A stretch of 32,193 bases of DNA from positions 1 through 32,193 of the forward strand of contig JAOTTJ010000006.1 of assembly GCA_029864465.1 (NCBI GenBank). Reading direction: 5' to 3'. The translations under genes and the position numbers were made by a program. This stretch comes from Gammaproteobacteria bacterium (GTDB lineage Bacteria > Pseudomonadota > Gammaproteobacteria > Steroidobacterales > Rariloculaceae). Numbering within the stretch: position 1 is the first letter of the stretch; every line of letters starts with the position of its first letter. Shown piece by piece: positions 8,546-17,189 of this stretch. The notes beneath the pieces are model-generated. The model saw only the letters and a list, made by a program, of their open reading frames with translations. It was not told the DNA's origin and ran no database searches.

Positions 8546-9268
8546 ATGATCAGAAAAATCATTATCACGGGAATTTCAGCAACGATGATGACGAGCGTCG
8601 GCTGGACCGCGGAACAGGACCAGGAGCCGACGAAGGAGCGGATCGGTGTCGCGAGTGGCGCCGTTTTGGGAGGCCTGGCGGGTGGGCCGATCGGTGTCGT
8701 CTTGGGTGCGGCGTTCGGCGGTTGGCTCGGGGACGAGTTCGACGTGCAGCGCCGCGAGCGGGACGACTTCGAGCAGCGCTGGGCGTTGGCCAGCGAAGAG
8801 GTTGCCAATCTCAATGGCCTTGTCCAGGGCAGCGAACGTGAGCTCGAGCGACTCAGGGCCGATTTCAGCCGTGACGCGACGACGATGCGCGAGAAAGTTC
8901 GGGAGGCGCTCGATGTACAGGTGCTTTTCAAGACCGGGGATACGTCTCTGGCCGAGGAGACAGGCAATCGGCTCACACGGCTCGCAGAGCTCGTCGCGGA
9001 CATGGACGGAATGCTGCTGCGTATCGAGGGTCATGCCGACGCGCGTGGTGCTGCGGAGTTCAACGAGCAGCTTTCGGCGCAGCGTGCGGCCACGGTCAGG
9101 GATGTGCTGATTCGGGCCGGCGTGCCGTCGGCACGAATCGTCATCGATGCACTCGGCGAGCGCGAGGCACATGCTGTCGGTGAGGATGTCGACGGCATGG
9201 CGCTCGATCGCCGCGTGCAGCTGACGTTGATCCCGTCAGCCGCCGAAGGCCGGATGGCGCGCGAGTAG
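8546..9268 (+). CDS. OmpA-family protein with glycine-zipper segment (resembles PdsO-type sortase-associated OmpA-like proteins)
   Basis: RBS aaggag at about 8532. Signal-like N-terminus; GAVLGGLAGGPIGVVLGAAFGGWLGDEF glycine zipper; OmpA C-terminal motif LLRIEGHADARGAAEFNEQLSAQRAATVRDVLIRAGV..DALGE. Confidence 0.83.
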   Translation: MIRKIIITGISATMMTSVGWTAEQDQEPTKERIGVASGAVLGGLAGGPIGVVLGAAFGGWLGDEFDVQRRERDDFEQRWALASEEVANLNGLVQGSERELERLRADFSRDATTMREKVREALDVQVLFKTGDTSLAEETGNRLTRLAELVADMDGMLLRIEGHADARGAAEFNEQLSAQRAATVRDVLIRAGVPSARIVIDALGEREAHAVGEDVDGMALDRRVQLTLIPSAAEGRMARE

Positions 9269-9285
9269 CCCCGTGCGCATCTTGG

Positions 9286-9320
9286 GCGGTGTCGCGCCGG
9301 TCACGGCGGTGCGACACCGC
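9286..9320 (+). terminator. inverted repeat, putative terminator hairpin after the OmpA-family gene
   Basis: Perfect 10-bp arms gcggtgtcgc (9286-9295) and gcgacaccgc (9311-9320) followed by a pyrimidine-rich tccttcttct. Confidence 0.5.
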
Positions 9321-9434
9321 TCCTTCTTCTGGTCATGGCGAGCTACAGCCTCGGTAGCGTCAACGTTCAGTCAGAAGCGGACGATATCTCGATTCCAACT
9401 CGTATTTTACGCGCCGCTGATCTCTTCGGGCACA

Positions 9435-10043
9435 TCAGCCTGGCGGCTTCGTCGCTTTTACTTCCTTGACAGTATCCCTTTCACTGATTCGTGACTGCCA
9501 GTTGATAACGTTCTTGTAAGGGGATAGGTCAAAGTCAAACATCGGCGACCAGCTACAGACGATAAATAGATAGGCATCGGCGACCGTGAATTTGTCTCCC
9601 AGCAAGTAGTCTCTGTCCTTGAGTTGGGAATCTACGTAGGCGAAGCGACCATTGAGTCGTTGGGTCACGAACCTTCGCATTTCTTCGGGAAGATTCGGAT
9701 TGAAGAAATTGGAAAAGCCCTTGTGTATCTCTGAGTTGATGAAGCCCAGCCATTCGTGCAACCTGGTTCGCTCGATAGTTCCGTTCGGCGGGGCCAGTTC
9801 AGAGTCGGGATACCGGTCAGCGATGTACTGCAATATCGCAACATTCTCCGTTAGCAATTCGCCGTCGTCGAGCTCCAAGACCGGAACATAGCCCTTCGGA
9901 TTGATATCGTTAAGGTGTCGGCCATCTGGGAGGATCCGATCGGTCTTCAAGTTCAATTTCACGAGCTCGAAATCGGCGCCGGCTTCCAGCAAGGCGATGT
10001 GAGACGCGGAAGAACAGGATCCGGGAGAGGTATAAAGTTTCAT
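9435..10043 (-). CDS. glutathione S-transferase
   Basis: MKLYTSPGSCSSASHIALLEAGADFELVKLNL..NPKGYVPVLELDDGELLTENVAILQYIADRYPD: GST N-domain similar to E. coli GstA; C-domain KFTVADAYLFIV. Confidence 0.92.
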   Translation of the reverse strand: MKLYTSPGSCSSASHIALLEAGADFELVKLNLKTDRILPDGRHLNDINPKGYVPVLELDDGELLTENVAILQYIADRYPDSELAPPNGTIERTRLHEWLGFINSEIHKGFSNFFNPNLPEEMRRFVTQRLNGRFAYVDSQLKDRDYLLGDKFTVADAYLFIVCSWSPMFDFDLSPYKNVINWQSRISERDTVKEVKATKPPG

Positions 10044-10176
10044 TCATTTACTCCGCCACGTGCTGAGATGAGCGTCACTCAGCCTCCGTATCGTCGAATT
10101 ATGTGGCCTGAGACGGCGTGTATATAGACTAAACGGCCACGAGCGGACGTACCCTTAATAGAGAACGAGGTTTTTT

Positions 10177-10848
10177 CTAGCGAGAAAGGCCGAGCTGCGT
10201 CAATAAGTTCGGTGCACCGACGCTGTCGCGCAGCCGCGGCACCACGACGACGGGGCAGCCGTTGCTGAAACGCTCGATGCTGAGTGCGGTTTCACTGGCG
10301 GCAACGGGCTGACTTTCCGACTCACTGACAATAATCCCGCATACAGGGATGTCGCGTGCCTTGAGTACCTCGAACGCGGTCAGCGTGTGACTGATCGCGC
10401 CGAGATAGCTGCCGGTCACAAGCAGTGCAGGCACTTCGAGTGCGGCGATCCAGTCGGTCACGGTGTGTTCGTTATCGAGCGGCACGAGAACGCCGCCGAC
10501 GCCTTCGATCAGTGTTGCGCCTCGTCCGGCGACGTTGCGGCAATAGTCGACGAGCTCCGTGTAGGGTAGGGATCGTCCCTCACGCGCTGCCGCCATGTCC
10601 GGCGAGAGGGGCGCTTGGAACCGCCATGGGCTGATCTTATCCAAATGACTGCGATCGAGAGGCCGGCCGAGGGCAGTGAGCAGAACGCCGGAATCGCTCG
10701 CAGCGGCGTCATTCTCGTCGAACCCCGTGACGACGGGTTTGAGCACGTCGACATACGTGCCACGTTCTCGAAGCTGCTCGATCAGCAATCTCGTGACGAA
10801 AGTCTTGCCGACGCCCGTGCCCGATGCCGTGACGAACGTCGTGTTCAT
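10177..10848 (-). CDS. bioD: dethiobiotin synthetase
   Basis: MNTTFVTASGTGVGKTFVTRLL P-loop, LKPVVTG, EGVGGVLVPLD; directly downstream of bioF with ATGA overlap. Confidence 0.93.
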   Translation of the reverse strand: MNTTFVTASGTGVGKTFVTRLLIEQLRERGTYVDVLKPVVTGFDENDAAASDSGVLLTALGRPLDRSHLDKISPWRFQAPLSPDMAAAREGRSLPYTELVDYCRNVAGRGATLIEGVGGVLVPLDNEHTVTDWIAALEVPALLVTGSYLGAISHTLTAFEVLKARDIPVCGIIVSESESQPVAASETALSIERFSNGCPVVVVPRLRDSVGAPNLLTQLGLSR

Positions 10849-12005
10849 AGCCTGGCAAGCACTGCAGTCATTGCCCCGGCCAGTCCCTCGATGTCTTCAG
10901 CTGAATGCGCAGCCGAGAACGTCACGCGCAATCTCGCCGTGCCTTCGGGCACGGTCGGCGGGCGAATCGCGACGACGAGGAAGCCCAGCTCCTCGAGCGC
11001 GGCACTCGCCTGCACGGCACGCTCCGGCGTTCCCAGCACGATCGGGACGATCGGGCTCTGCGGTTCCGGAATCTTTAATGCCGCGGCAAAGGCCGCTGCA
11101 TTAGCCAACGGTTTCGCCACGAGCGCGGGGTCGCTAGCGATGATTTCGAGCGCTTTAGTTGCTGCGGCGACGACACCCGGTGGCAAGCCCGTCGTATAGA
11201 TCAGGCTGCGCGCTCGGTTGCGCAGCAAGTCGGCCACGGCCCGGCTCGTGCACACGTAACCCCCGTAGCTTCCGACGGCTTTTGAGAGCGTGCCCATCTG
11301 CACTGCGATTTCGAGCGGCACGCCGTCAACAAACCCTGAGCCACGACCGTCACCGACTACGCCGAGGCCGTGCGCGTCATCCGTCATGAGCCACGCATCG
11401 TGTCGCCGCGCGCTTGCCAGAAGCGCAGGCAATGGCGCTAGATCGCCGTCCATGCTGAACACGCCCTCGGTCAACACAAGACAGTGGTGGTGTTGCCCGC
11501 GGTGCCCCGCGAGCAGTGCTTCGGCCTGCGCGGCATCGTTGTGCGCGAAACGGAGCACATGGCTTCTGGCGAGCGTAGCACCCGCGAACAAGCAGCTGTG
11601 GCAGTGCTCGTCCATGACGATCAGATCCTCGGATCCGACGAGTGCGGGAATTACGCCGACGTTGGCCAGGTAGCCGCTGCCGAAAACAACGGCATCTTCG
11701 GTGCCCTTGAGATCCGCGAGGCGCCGCTCCAGTGCTGCGTAGAGCGGATGGTTGCCCGTCACGTGCCGTGATGCCCCCGCGCCGGCGCCGAAATCGTGTG
11801 TTGCCCGGCAACTCGCCTCGATCACGTCTGGATGCTGCGATAAGCCGAGATAGTCGTTGCATGCAAACGAGACGAGCTCGTGAGAGCCACGCAATGCATG
11901 GGCTTCGCTCTTGCGGCCCGTCTCGATCAGCGTGCGTCTCAGCTTACGCGTTTCGAGGCTCGCGAGTTTGCCGGTCGCGAAGCGCTGTAAGGAGTCGTCG
12001 CTCAA
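10845..12005 (-). CDS. bioF: 8-amino-7-oxononanoate synthase
   Basis: FACNDYLGLSQHPDV, GSGYLANVGVIPAL, TDDAHGLGVVGDGRGSG, GTLSKAVGSYGGYV (PLP lysine motif). Confidence 0.94.
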   Translation of the reverse strand: MSDDSLQRFATGKLASLETRKLRRTLIETGRKSEAHALRGSHELVSFACNDYLGLSQHPDVIEASCRATHDFGAGAGASRHVTGNHPLYAALERRLADLKGTEDAVVFGSGYLANVGVIPALVGSEDLIVMDEHCHSCLFAGATLARSHVLRFAHNDAAQAEALLAGHRGQHHHCLVLTEGVFSMDGDLAPLPALLASARRHDAWLMTDDAHGLGVVGDGRGSGFVDGVPLEIAVQMGTLSKAVGSYGGYVCTSRAVADLLRNRARSLIYTTGLPPGVVAAATKALEIIASDPALVAKPLANAAAFAAALKIPEPQSPIVPIVLGTPERAVQASAALEELGFLVVAIRPPTVPEGTARLRVTFSAAHSAEDIEGLAGAMTAVLARL

Positions 12006-12028
12006 CTGCAGAATTCCGGGGTAGGCTG

Positions 12029-12050
12029 CCGATCATGGTGCCACGATCGG
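12029..12050. promoter_or_regulatory. imperfect palindrome in the bioF/nrdJ divergent intergenic region (possible operator)
   Basis: ccgatcatggtgccacgatcgg: outer 6-bp arms and inner TGG/CCA pair symmetrically. Confidence 0.3.
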
Positions 12051-12085
12051 AGAAGTAGGTCAGTATAGCGGGATCTGCGATTCCG

Positions 12086-12099
12086 GCTGGTCGACCAGC
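12086..12099. promoter_or_regulatory. perfect 14-bp palindrome gctggtcgaccagc upstream of nrdJ
   Basis: Self-complementary over its full length; lies about 30 bp upstream of the nrdJ start. Confidence 0.3.
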
Positions 12100-12129
12100 G
12101 TATCGGCACAGCCCTGGTGGAGATGCGAT

Positions 12130-13938
12130 GTGACGAACGAAAATGTCTTCGAGACTCGGCTCGCCAAGGATATTTGGGAAACCAAGTACCGGTATGCCCG
12201 TGGGCCGGTGCCCGAGGTTTCCGTCACAGACACGTGGCAGCGAGTCGCCCGCGCGATCTCGCGCGTCGAGGCTAACGACCCGGATGGATGGCGCGCGCGT
12301 TTCCTCGGCGTTCTCGAGGGATTTAAGTTCCTGCCCGGCGGGCGCATTCTCGCCGGGGCGGGTACCCGCCATTCCACGACGCTCTGCAACTGTTTCGTCA
12401 TGGGCTTCATCGATGACTCGATGGAGAGCATCTTCGAGCGGCTCAAGGAAGGCGCGCTGACGATGCAGTGGGGCGGAGGTATCGGTGTCGATTTCTCGAC
12501 GCTGCGGCCGCAGGGTGTGGCTGCCGCAACGCGTAATACGACGGCTTCGGGGCCCGTGTCGTTTATGAGCGTCTGGGATGCAATGTGCGGCGCGTTGATG
12601 TCGACCGGCTCGCGCCGCGGCGCCATGATGGGGACACTGCGTTGCGATCATCCGGACGTCCGGACTTTCGTCAACGCCAAACGTACGGCTGGTGTGCTGA
12701 GTAATTTCAACCTCTCGCTGCAGGTGACGGACGAGTTCATGGCTGCTGTCGCTGCCGACGCGTCGTTGCCGTTGTGCTTCCCTCTCGCGGGGAGCGAGAC
12801 GGCCGCGCAGATGCGCCTGCTACGCTGGCCTGGTGCCGATGCCGAGCTGCCGTGCCGGGTGTTCGCCTCTGTGAGCGCCACCGATCTCTGGCACGAGATC
12901 ATGAGCGCGGCGTTCGAGACGGCCGAGCCCGGGGTGTTGTTCGTTGACCGCATCAACCAGCTCAATAACCTCTATTACTGTGAGCACATTACGACGACGA
13001 ATCCCTGCGGCGAGATTCCTCTGCCGCCGTATGGGGCCTGTGTGCTCGGCTCGCTGAACCTGACCGCGTTCGTCCGCGATCCGTTCTCGCGCGGTGCCGA
13101 GTTGCAGCTCGAGGAGCTCGGGCACGCCGCTGCCGTGGCCACGCGCTTTCTCGATAACGTCATTGACTGCTCCGCATTTCCGTTGTCCGAGCAACGTGAG
13201 CAGGCACAAGGGGCGCGGCGCATCGGCCTCGGGCTAACGGGGCTCGCCGATGCGCTCATGATGCTCGGACTCGATTATGCGAGCGATGCCGGTCGTGGGC
13301 TTGCCGAGACGACGATGCGCTGCGTTCGCGATGCGGCCTATCGTGCCTCGATCGGGCTCGCCGAGGAGAAGGGCAGCTTTCCGTTCTACGATCGTGATGC
13401 GTACCTTGCAGGTGAATATGTCGGTGACCTGCCGGACGACCTGAGAGACGGAATCGCCCGGTCCGGCATTCGCAACAGCCATCTGCTCGCAATCGCTCCG
13501 ACGGGGACGATCAGCTTGCTCGCGAACAATATCTCCAGTGGGATCGAACCCGTATTCGCGTACGAGGGCCAGCGCCGAGTCCTCGATCGCACGGGCGAGC
13601 CAGAGGCTCGAGAGGCGATCGACTATGCCTATGCGTTGTGGCGCGCGCGGAACTCGAGGCAAACTCGATTGCCGGCGTATTTCAAAACGGCTCAGGAAAT
13701 TTCAGCCGAAGATCATCTGCAGATGCAGGCGACCATGCAGCCGCTTGTCGACAACTCGATTTCGAAGACGATCAATGTGCCCGAGCATATTTCGAAGGAA
13801 GATTTCGCGTTCATCTATGCACGTGCGCACGAATTGGGGCTCAAGGGGTGCACGGTATTTCGGCCGAATGCTGTCAGGGGAAGCGTGCTCTCGCGGTCGA
13901 GCGGCGAGGCGATCCCGGGTTGCCCACTAGAGAGATAG
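12130..13938 (+). CDS. nrdJ: adenosylcobalamin-dependent (class II) ribonucleotide reductase
   Basis: FKFLPGGRILAGAGT, LCNCFVMG, MQWGGGIGVDFSTLRP, TNPCGEIPLPPYGACVLGSLNLTAFV, APTGTISLLANNISSGIEPVFA, TINVPEHISKEDF..GCTVFRPN. GTG start. Confidence 0.92.
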   Translation: MTNENVFETRLAKDIWETKYRYARGPVPEVSVTDTWQRVARAISRVEANDPDGWRARFLGVLEGFKFLPGGRILAGAGTRHSTTLCNCFVMGFIDDSMESIFERLKEGALTMQWGGGIGVDFSTLRPQGVAAATRNTTASGPVSFMSVWDAMCGALMSTGSRRGAMMGTLRCDHPDVRTFVNAKRTAGVLSNFNLSLQVTDEFMAAVAADASLPLCFPLAGSETAAQMRLLRWPGADAELPCRVFASVSATDLWHEIMSAAFETAEPGVLFVDRINQLNNLYYCEHITTTNPCGEIPLPPYGACVLGSLNLTAFVRDPFSRGAELQLEELGHAAAVATRFLDNVIDCSAFPLSEQREQAQGARRIGLGLTGLADALMMLGLDYASDAGRGLAETTMRCVRDAAYRASIGLAEEKGSFPFYDRDAYLAGEYVGDLPDDLRDGIARSGIRNSHLLAIAPTGTISLLANNISSGIEPVFAYEGQRRVLDRTGEPEAREAIDYAYALWRARNSRQTRLPAYFKTAQEISAEDHLQMQATMQPLVDNSISKTINVPEHISKEDFAFIYARAHELGLKGCTVFRPNAVRGSVLSRSSGEAIPGCPLER

Positions 13939-13948
13939 GCGGGCCAGT

Positions 13949-14455
13949 CTAGTCGTCTCTGCGCCAGGCTAGACGGATGAAGTAGCCTTCCTCGTCGTAA
14001 TGCATGTCGAGCTCGCCGTTCCAGGCGCTATTCAGCGCTTCGGCAATACGTCGCGGCAAGTGGACGTCGGTCGTCGTGATGCGCAGGCCGTCATCGAGCT
14101 CTTCGATGTCCATGATGCGATTCAGGGGATGTTCGGTCTTTTCCGTCTCCTCGATATTCTTCGCGAGATTCAAGATCTCCTGCTTATGCGCGGCGACGAA
14201 AGCGCCTTGAATAGCCAGCTCACCTGCCGGGTAGCGGTCCGCGATGCGTTGACACGCCTGGCACAGCTGACTGTTGGCCTCGCCGTCCGGGACCTCGTCC
14301 CACGTCCAGCGGCCCTTTCGATAACTCGCGCCGCATTGCGGGCATACCGTCGGCTCCTGCAGCTTGCCGCGGAGCTTGTAGGTGTCGTGCCGCCGTTCCT
14401 GAACGTTGCGAATGCGCGCGGGTCCTTGCGGTGCGCGATCGTCGACTTTGCTCAT
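13949..14455 (-). CDS. BCAM0308-family protein (Zn-ribbon, NMD3-like)
   Basis: DTYKLRGKLQEPTVCPQCGASYRKGRWTWDEVP..LCQACQRIADRYPAGE: two CxxC pairs typical of this family. Confidence 0.75.
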   Translation of the reverse strand: MSKVDDRAPQGPARIRNVQERRHDTYKLRGKLQEPTVCPQCGASYRKGRWTWDEVPDGEANSQLCQACQRIADRYPAGELAIQGAFVAAHKQEILNLAKNIEETEKTEHPLNRIMDIEELDDGLRITTTDVHLPRRIAEALNSAWNGELDMHYDEEGYFIRLAWRRDD

Positions 14456-14658
14456 TTATTTGTCACCTGCCGAAATAGTTTCATGTCAATGCTAGTTCGA
14501 GCAATCGGCCACGCGCGGTTGGCTCGACCGGGGACCTTCGCGCTCGTGTGTCCAAGTAAGTATCAATTCGGATATCCGCGAGGTGCTGCACTGGCCTAAA
14601 GTACGAGACTGTCATTCTCTGCTAGGCGCCCCTATTACGGCGATACGTAGTTGTCACG

Positions 14659-15579
14659 ATGAAAGAAAAGATCAAGCGAGTCCTGGTGGCGCTCAAACCC
14701 TGGCAGGGCGGGACGCCGCTGTCCGTTTACCATGCGCGCTTCCTGGCCGAGAATCTCGGCGCCGAGCTGCGGTTGTTGAGCTGCGTCTTCGAGCCGGAGA
14801 TCTCGCTCGGCGTTTTCAACGAAGAGCCCGAGGCTGCGGCTGCGCAGGTCGGGCTGGTCGAGTCCGAACGCAGCGTGCTGGCGGATCTTGCCGCATCGCT
14901 GGCCGACTGGGGCATCTACGCCCAGGTCGAGGTGCGCTGGGGTTACCCGGCTGAGGAGGTCGTTCTCGCCGAGATCGAGAGCTGGCAGGCGGATCTGCTC
15001 GTCGTCGGCACGCATCAAGCCGGATCCAGGCCGTATACGCGGCTTGCCCAAGTCGATTGGCAGCTGATGCGTAGCTGCCCCTGCCCGATGCTCCTCGCGC
15101 GCGACCCGCAGTTCGAGGGATACACGAAGGTGCTCGCGGCCGTCGATCCGCTCCACCGCCATGCCGAGCCGTCCGGGCTGGATCAGAGCGTTCTCGAAGC
15201 CGCGTCTCTGCTCGCCAAGGCTTCGGAATCAGAGCTGCTCGTCGCCCATGTGCATCCCGATCCCCAAGACTATGCGTTGGCCTCCGCCGTCGAGGTGTTG
15301 CCGGGCGTCTATTACGGCAACGAAAATATCGAGGATGTGCACAGAAAAGCGCTTATGGAGCTCGTCGAAAACTTCGGAATCAGGCGTTCGCAGGTTCTGT
15401 TGACGTCGGGAGATCCAGCCGAGCAGCTCGGCAATTTGATTGTCGAGAATGACGTTGATCTCGTCGTCCTCGGTGCGCTCAAGCGCGGCAGGCTCGAGCA
15501 ATGGCTGCTGGGCAGCACGGCGGAGCGAGTCGTCGCGGAGGTTAGCTGCGATGTCCTATTGATCAAGCCAGAAGCTTGA
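14659..15579 (+). CDS. universal stress protein with two Usp domains
   Basis: Two repeats of the Usp fold; second ends NDVDLVVLGALKRGRLEQWLLGSTAERVVAEVSCDVLLIKP (Usp ATP-binding signature). Confidence 0.88.
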   Translation: MKEKIKRVLVALKPWQGGTPLSVYHARFLAENLGAELRLLSCVFEPEISLGVFNEEPEAAAAQVGLVESERSVLADLAASLADWGIYAQVEVRWGYPAEEVVLAEIESWQADLLVVGTHQAGSRPYTRLAQVDWQLMRSCPCPMLLARDPQFEGYTKVLAAVDPLHRHAEPSGLDQSVLEAASLLAKASESELLVAHVHPDPQDYALASAVEVLPGVYYGNENIEDVHRKALMELVENFGIRRSQVLLTSGDPAEQLGNLIVENDVDLVVLGALKRGRLEQWLLGSTAERVVAEVSCDVLLIKPEA

Positions 15580-15604
15580 TCGGCGCCGGTGCGGTTAGCG
15601 GGTA

Positions 15605-16783
15605 ATGCGCGGCAAGGGGCTCAGACTCGGCGAAGTGCACGGTATCGAGATCCGGCTCGACCTCAGCGTCGCAATTATCTTCTTTCTTGTCGTTTACAGC
15701 CTCGGTGCGGGATTGTTTCCGCAATGGCACGGTGATTGGAGTCCGGGGCTCAGCTGGGCGACGGCCCTAGCGGCCGCATTGCTGTTTTTCGCGTCATTGC
15801 TTGCGCATGAGCTCGCGCACTCGATCATGGCGCAACGCCATGGCATCGTCGTGCCGCGCATCACGTTGTTCGTCTTCGGTGGCGTTTCGGAGCTCGAGAC
15901 AGAACCGCGTACGCCGAGCATGGAGTTCAGCATCGCGATCGTCGGGCCGCTGACGAGCTTGGCGCTTGGCTTGCTGTTTGCGATTCTCGGACTCGATCTC
16001 GCCGGTGCCGGCTTTCTCGACGAGCTCCAGGCCGACCCAGAAGCCGCGATGGCTTCGCTCGGGCCGGTGGCGACGCTGCTGATGTGGCTCGGCCCGGTCA
16101 ATCTCATGCTCGCGATCTTCAATCTCGTGCCGGGCTTCCCGCTCGACGGCGGGCGCGTACTCAGAGCTGCTCTGTGGTGGCTCGGCGGGGATCTGCGGCG
16201 CGCGACGCAGAGAGCGTCTCAGGTCGGTAGCGGCTTCGCTTGGGCGCTCATGGCCTGGGGGGCATGGGAGGCGCTCGGGGGCGCTGTTATCCAGGGGTTG
16301 TGGCTCCTGTTGATCGGCTGGTTTCTGAACAACGCCGCGCGCGCGAGTTATCTGCAGCTGTTGCTGGTGCAGGCAATGGAGTCGCTCGAGGTCGCCGACC
16401 TCATGCGAACGCGTTTCGAGAGCATTCAAGCCGACGCCCCGTTGCAGGATTTCATCGACGACAAGTTGTTGCGCAGTGATCAGGTCGCGTGGCCCGTCCT
16501 CGAAGGCGGGCATCCCGTCGGGCTCATCGGCCTCGACTCCATTCGTGCCCGCCTCAAGGAGGAAGCGCAGCCCCGAACCGTCGCAGAGGCCATGGGCGGC
16601 ATCCACGAGTCCGTTTCGCCGCATCTACGTGGCCGCGAGGCGTTGCAGCTGTTGCTCGAGTCGCGGCGTGATCCCATTCCCGTTCTCGAAGCGGGCCGGC
16701 TCGTGGGGCTCCTGTATCATGCCGACCTCATGCGCTGGTTGGCGCTCCACGAGATCGAGACCCGACAGAGAATTCATTTCTAA
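15605..16783 (+). CDS. site-2 protease (M50 family) with C-terminal CBS domains
   Basis: LLAHELAHSIMAQRHG (HExxH) and NLVPGFPLDGGRVLRAALWW, multiple TM helices, followed by CBS-like region VADLMRTRFESIQADAPLQDFI..VLEGGHPVGLIGLDSI. Confidence 0.9.
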   Translation: MRGKGLRLGEVHGIEIRLDLSVAIIFFLVVYSLGAGLFPQWHGDWSPGLSWATALAAALLFFASLLAHELAHSIMAQRHGIVVPRITLFVFGGVSELETEPRTPSMEFSIAIVGPLTSLALGLLFAILGLDLAGAGFLDELQADPEAAMASLGPVATLLMWLGPVNLMLAIFNLVPGFPLDGGRVLRAALWWLGGDLRRATQRASQVGSGFAWALMAWGAWEALGGAVIQGLWLLLIGWFLNNAARASYLQLLLVQAMESLEVADLMRTRFESIQADAPLQDFIDDKLLRSDQVAWPVLEGGHPVGLIGLDSIRARLKEEAQPRTVAEAMGGIHESVSPHLRGREALQLLLESRRDPIPVLEAGRLVGLLYHADLMRWLALHEIETRQRIHF

Positions 16784-16798
16784 CGAAGAGATATAGCA

Positions 16799-17173
16799 AT
16801 GGACCTTAACCCGGATACAGTGCGTTTCATTATCGACAAAGCTCGTGAATTCCACGTCAAGGAAGAGGTGACGATACCCGAGGAGCCGTTGAGTCCTAGC
16901 GACGATTGGGCCAGACAGATACTCGCCGATCATGCCGATGACCCGTCGTATCAGGAGGTCAAGGCCACGATCGACGATCTCGAGCCCGACCAGCAGGTGA
17001 CCTTGGTGGCGCTGATGTGGCTCGGCCGCGGCGACTACGCCGCCGACGAGTGGGACAACGCCGTCGAGAATGCGCAGGATAGCTGGAACGAGCGAACGGC
17101 GGAGTATCTGCTCGGAACACCGCTCGTCGCCGATTATTTATCGGAAGGCCTCGATGAGCTCGGCTACGATTGA
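16799..17173 (+). CDS. DUF3775 domain protein
   Basis: DLNPDTVRFIIDKAREFHVKE..LEPDQQVTLVALMWLGRGDY..TAEYLLGTPLVADYLSEGLDELG. Confidence 0.75.
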   Translation: MDLNPDTVRFIIDKAREFHVKEEVTIPEEPLSPSDDWARQILADHADDPSYQEVKATIDDLEPDQQVTLVALMWLGRGDYAADEWDNAVENAQDSWNERTAEYLLGTPLVADYLSEGLDELGYD

Positions 17174-17189
17174 GCGGCCGATTCCGGCG

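Noticed and set aside
8576-9172. Minus-strand 198-aa ORF
   Set aside because: Antisense to the OmpA-family gene; no recognisable motif.
9269-9494. Plus-strand 73-aa ORF after the OmpA-family gene
   Set aside because: Overlaps the terminator-like hairpin and the 3' end of the GST gene; no RBS or domain support.
14456-14658. Possible FNR/Anr box (atgtcaatg region) upstream of the Usp gene
   Set aside because: Only a half-site resembles TTGAT-N4-ATCAA; the match is too weak to annotate.
15794-16624. Minus-strand 276-aa ORF
   Set aside because: Antisense to the site-2 protease gene with HExxH and LDGGR motifs; low-complexity charged translation.
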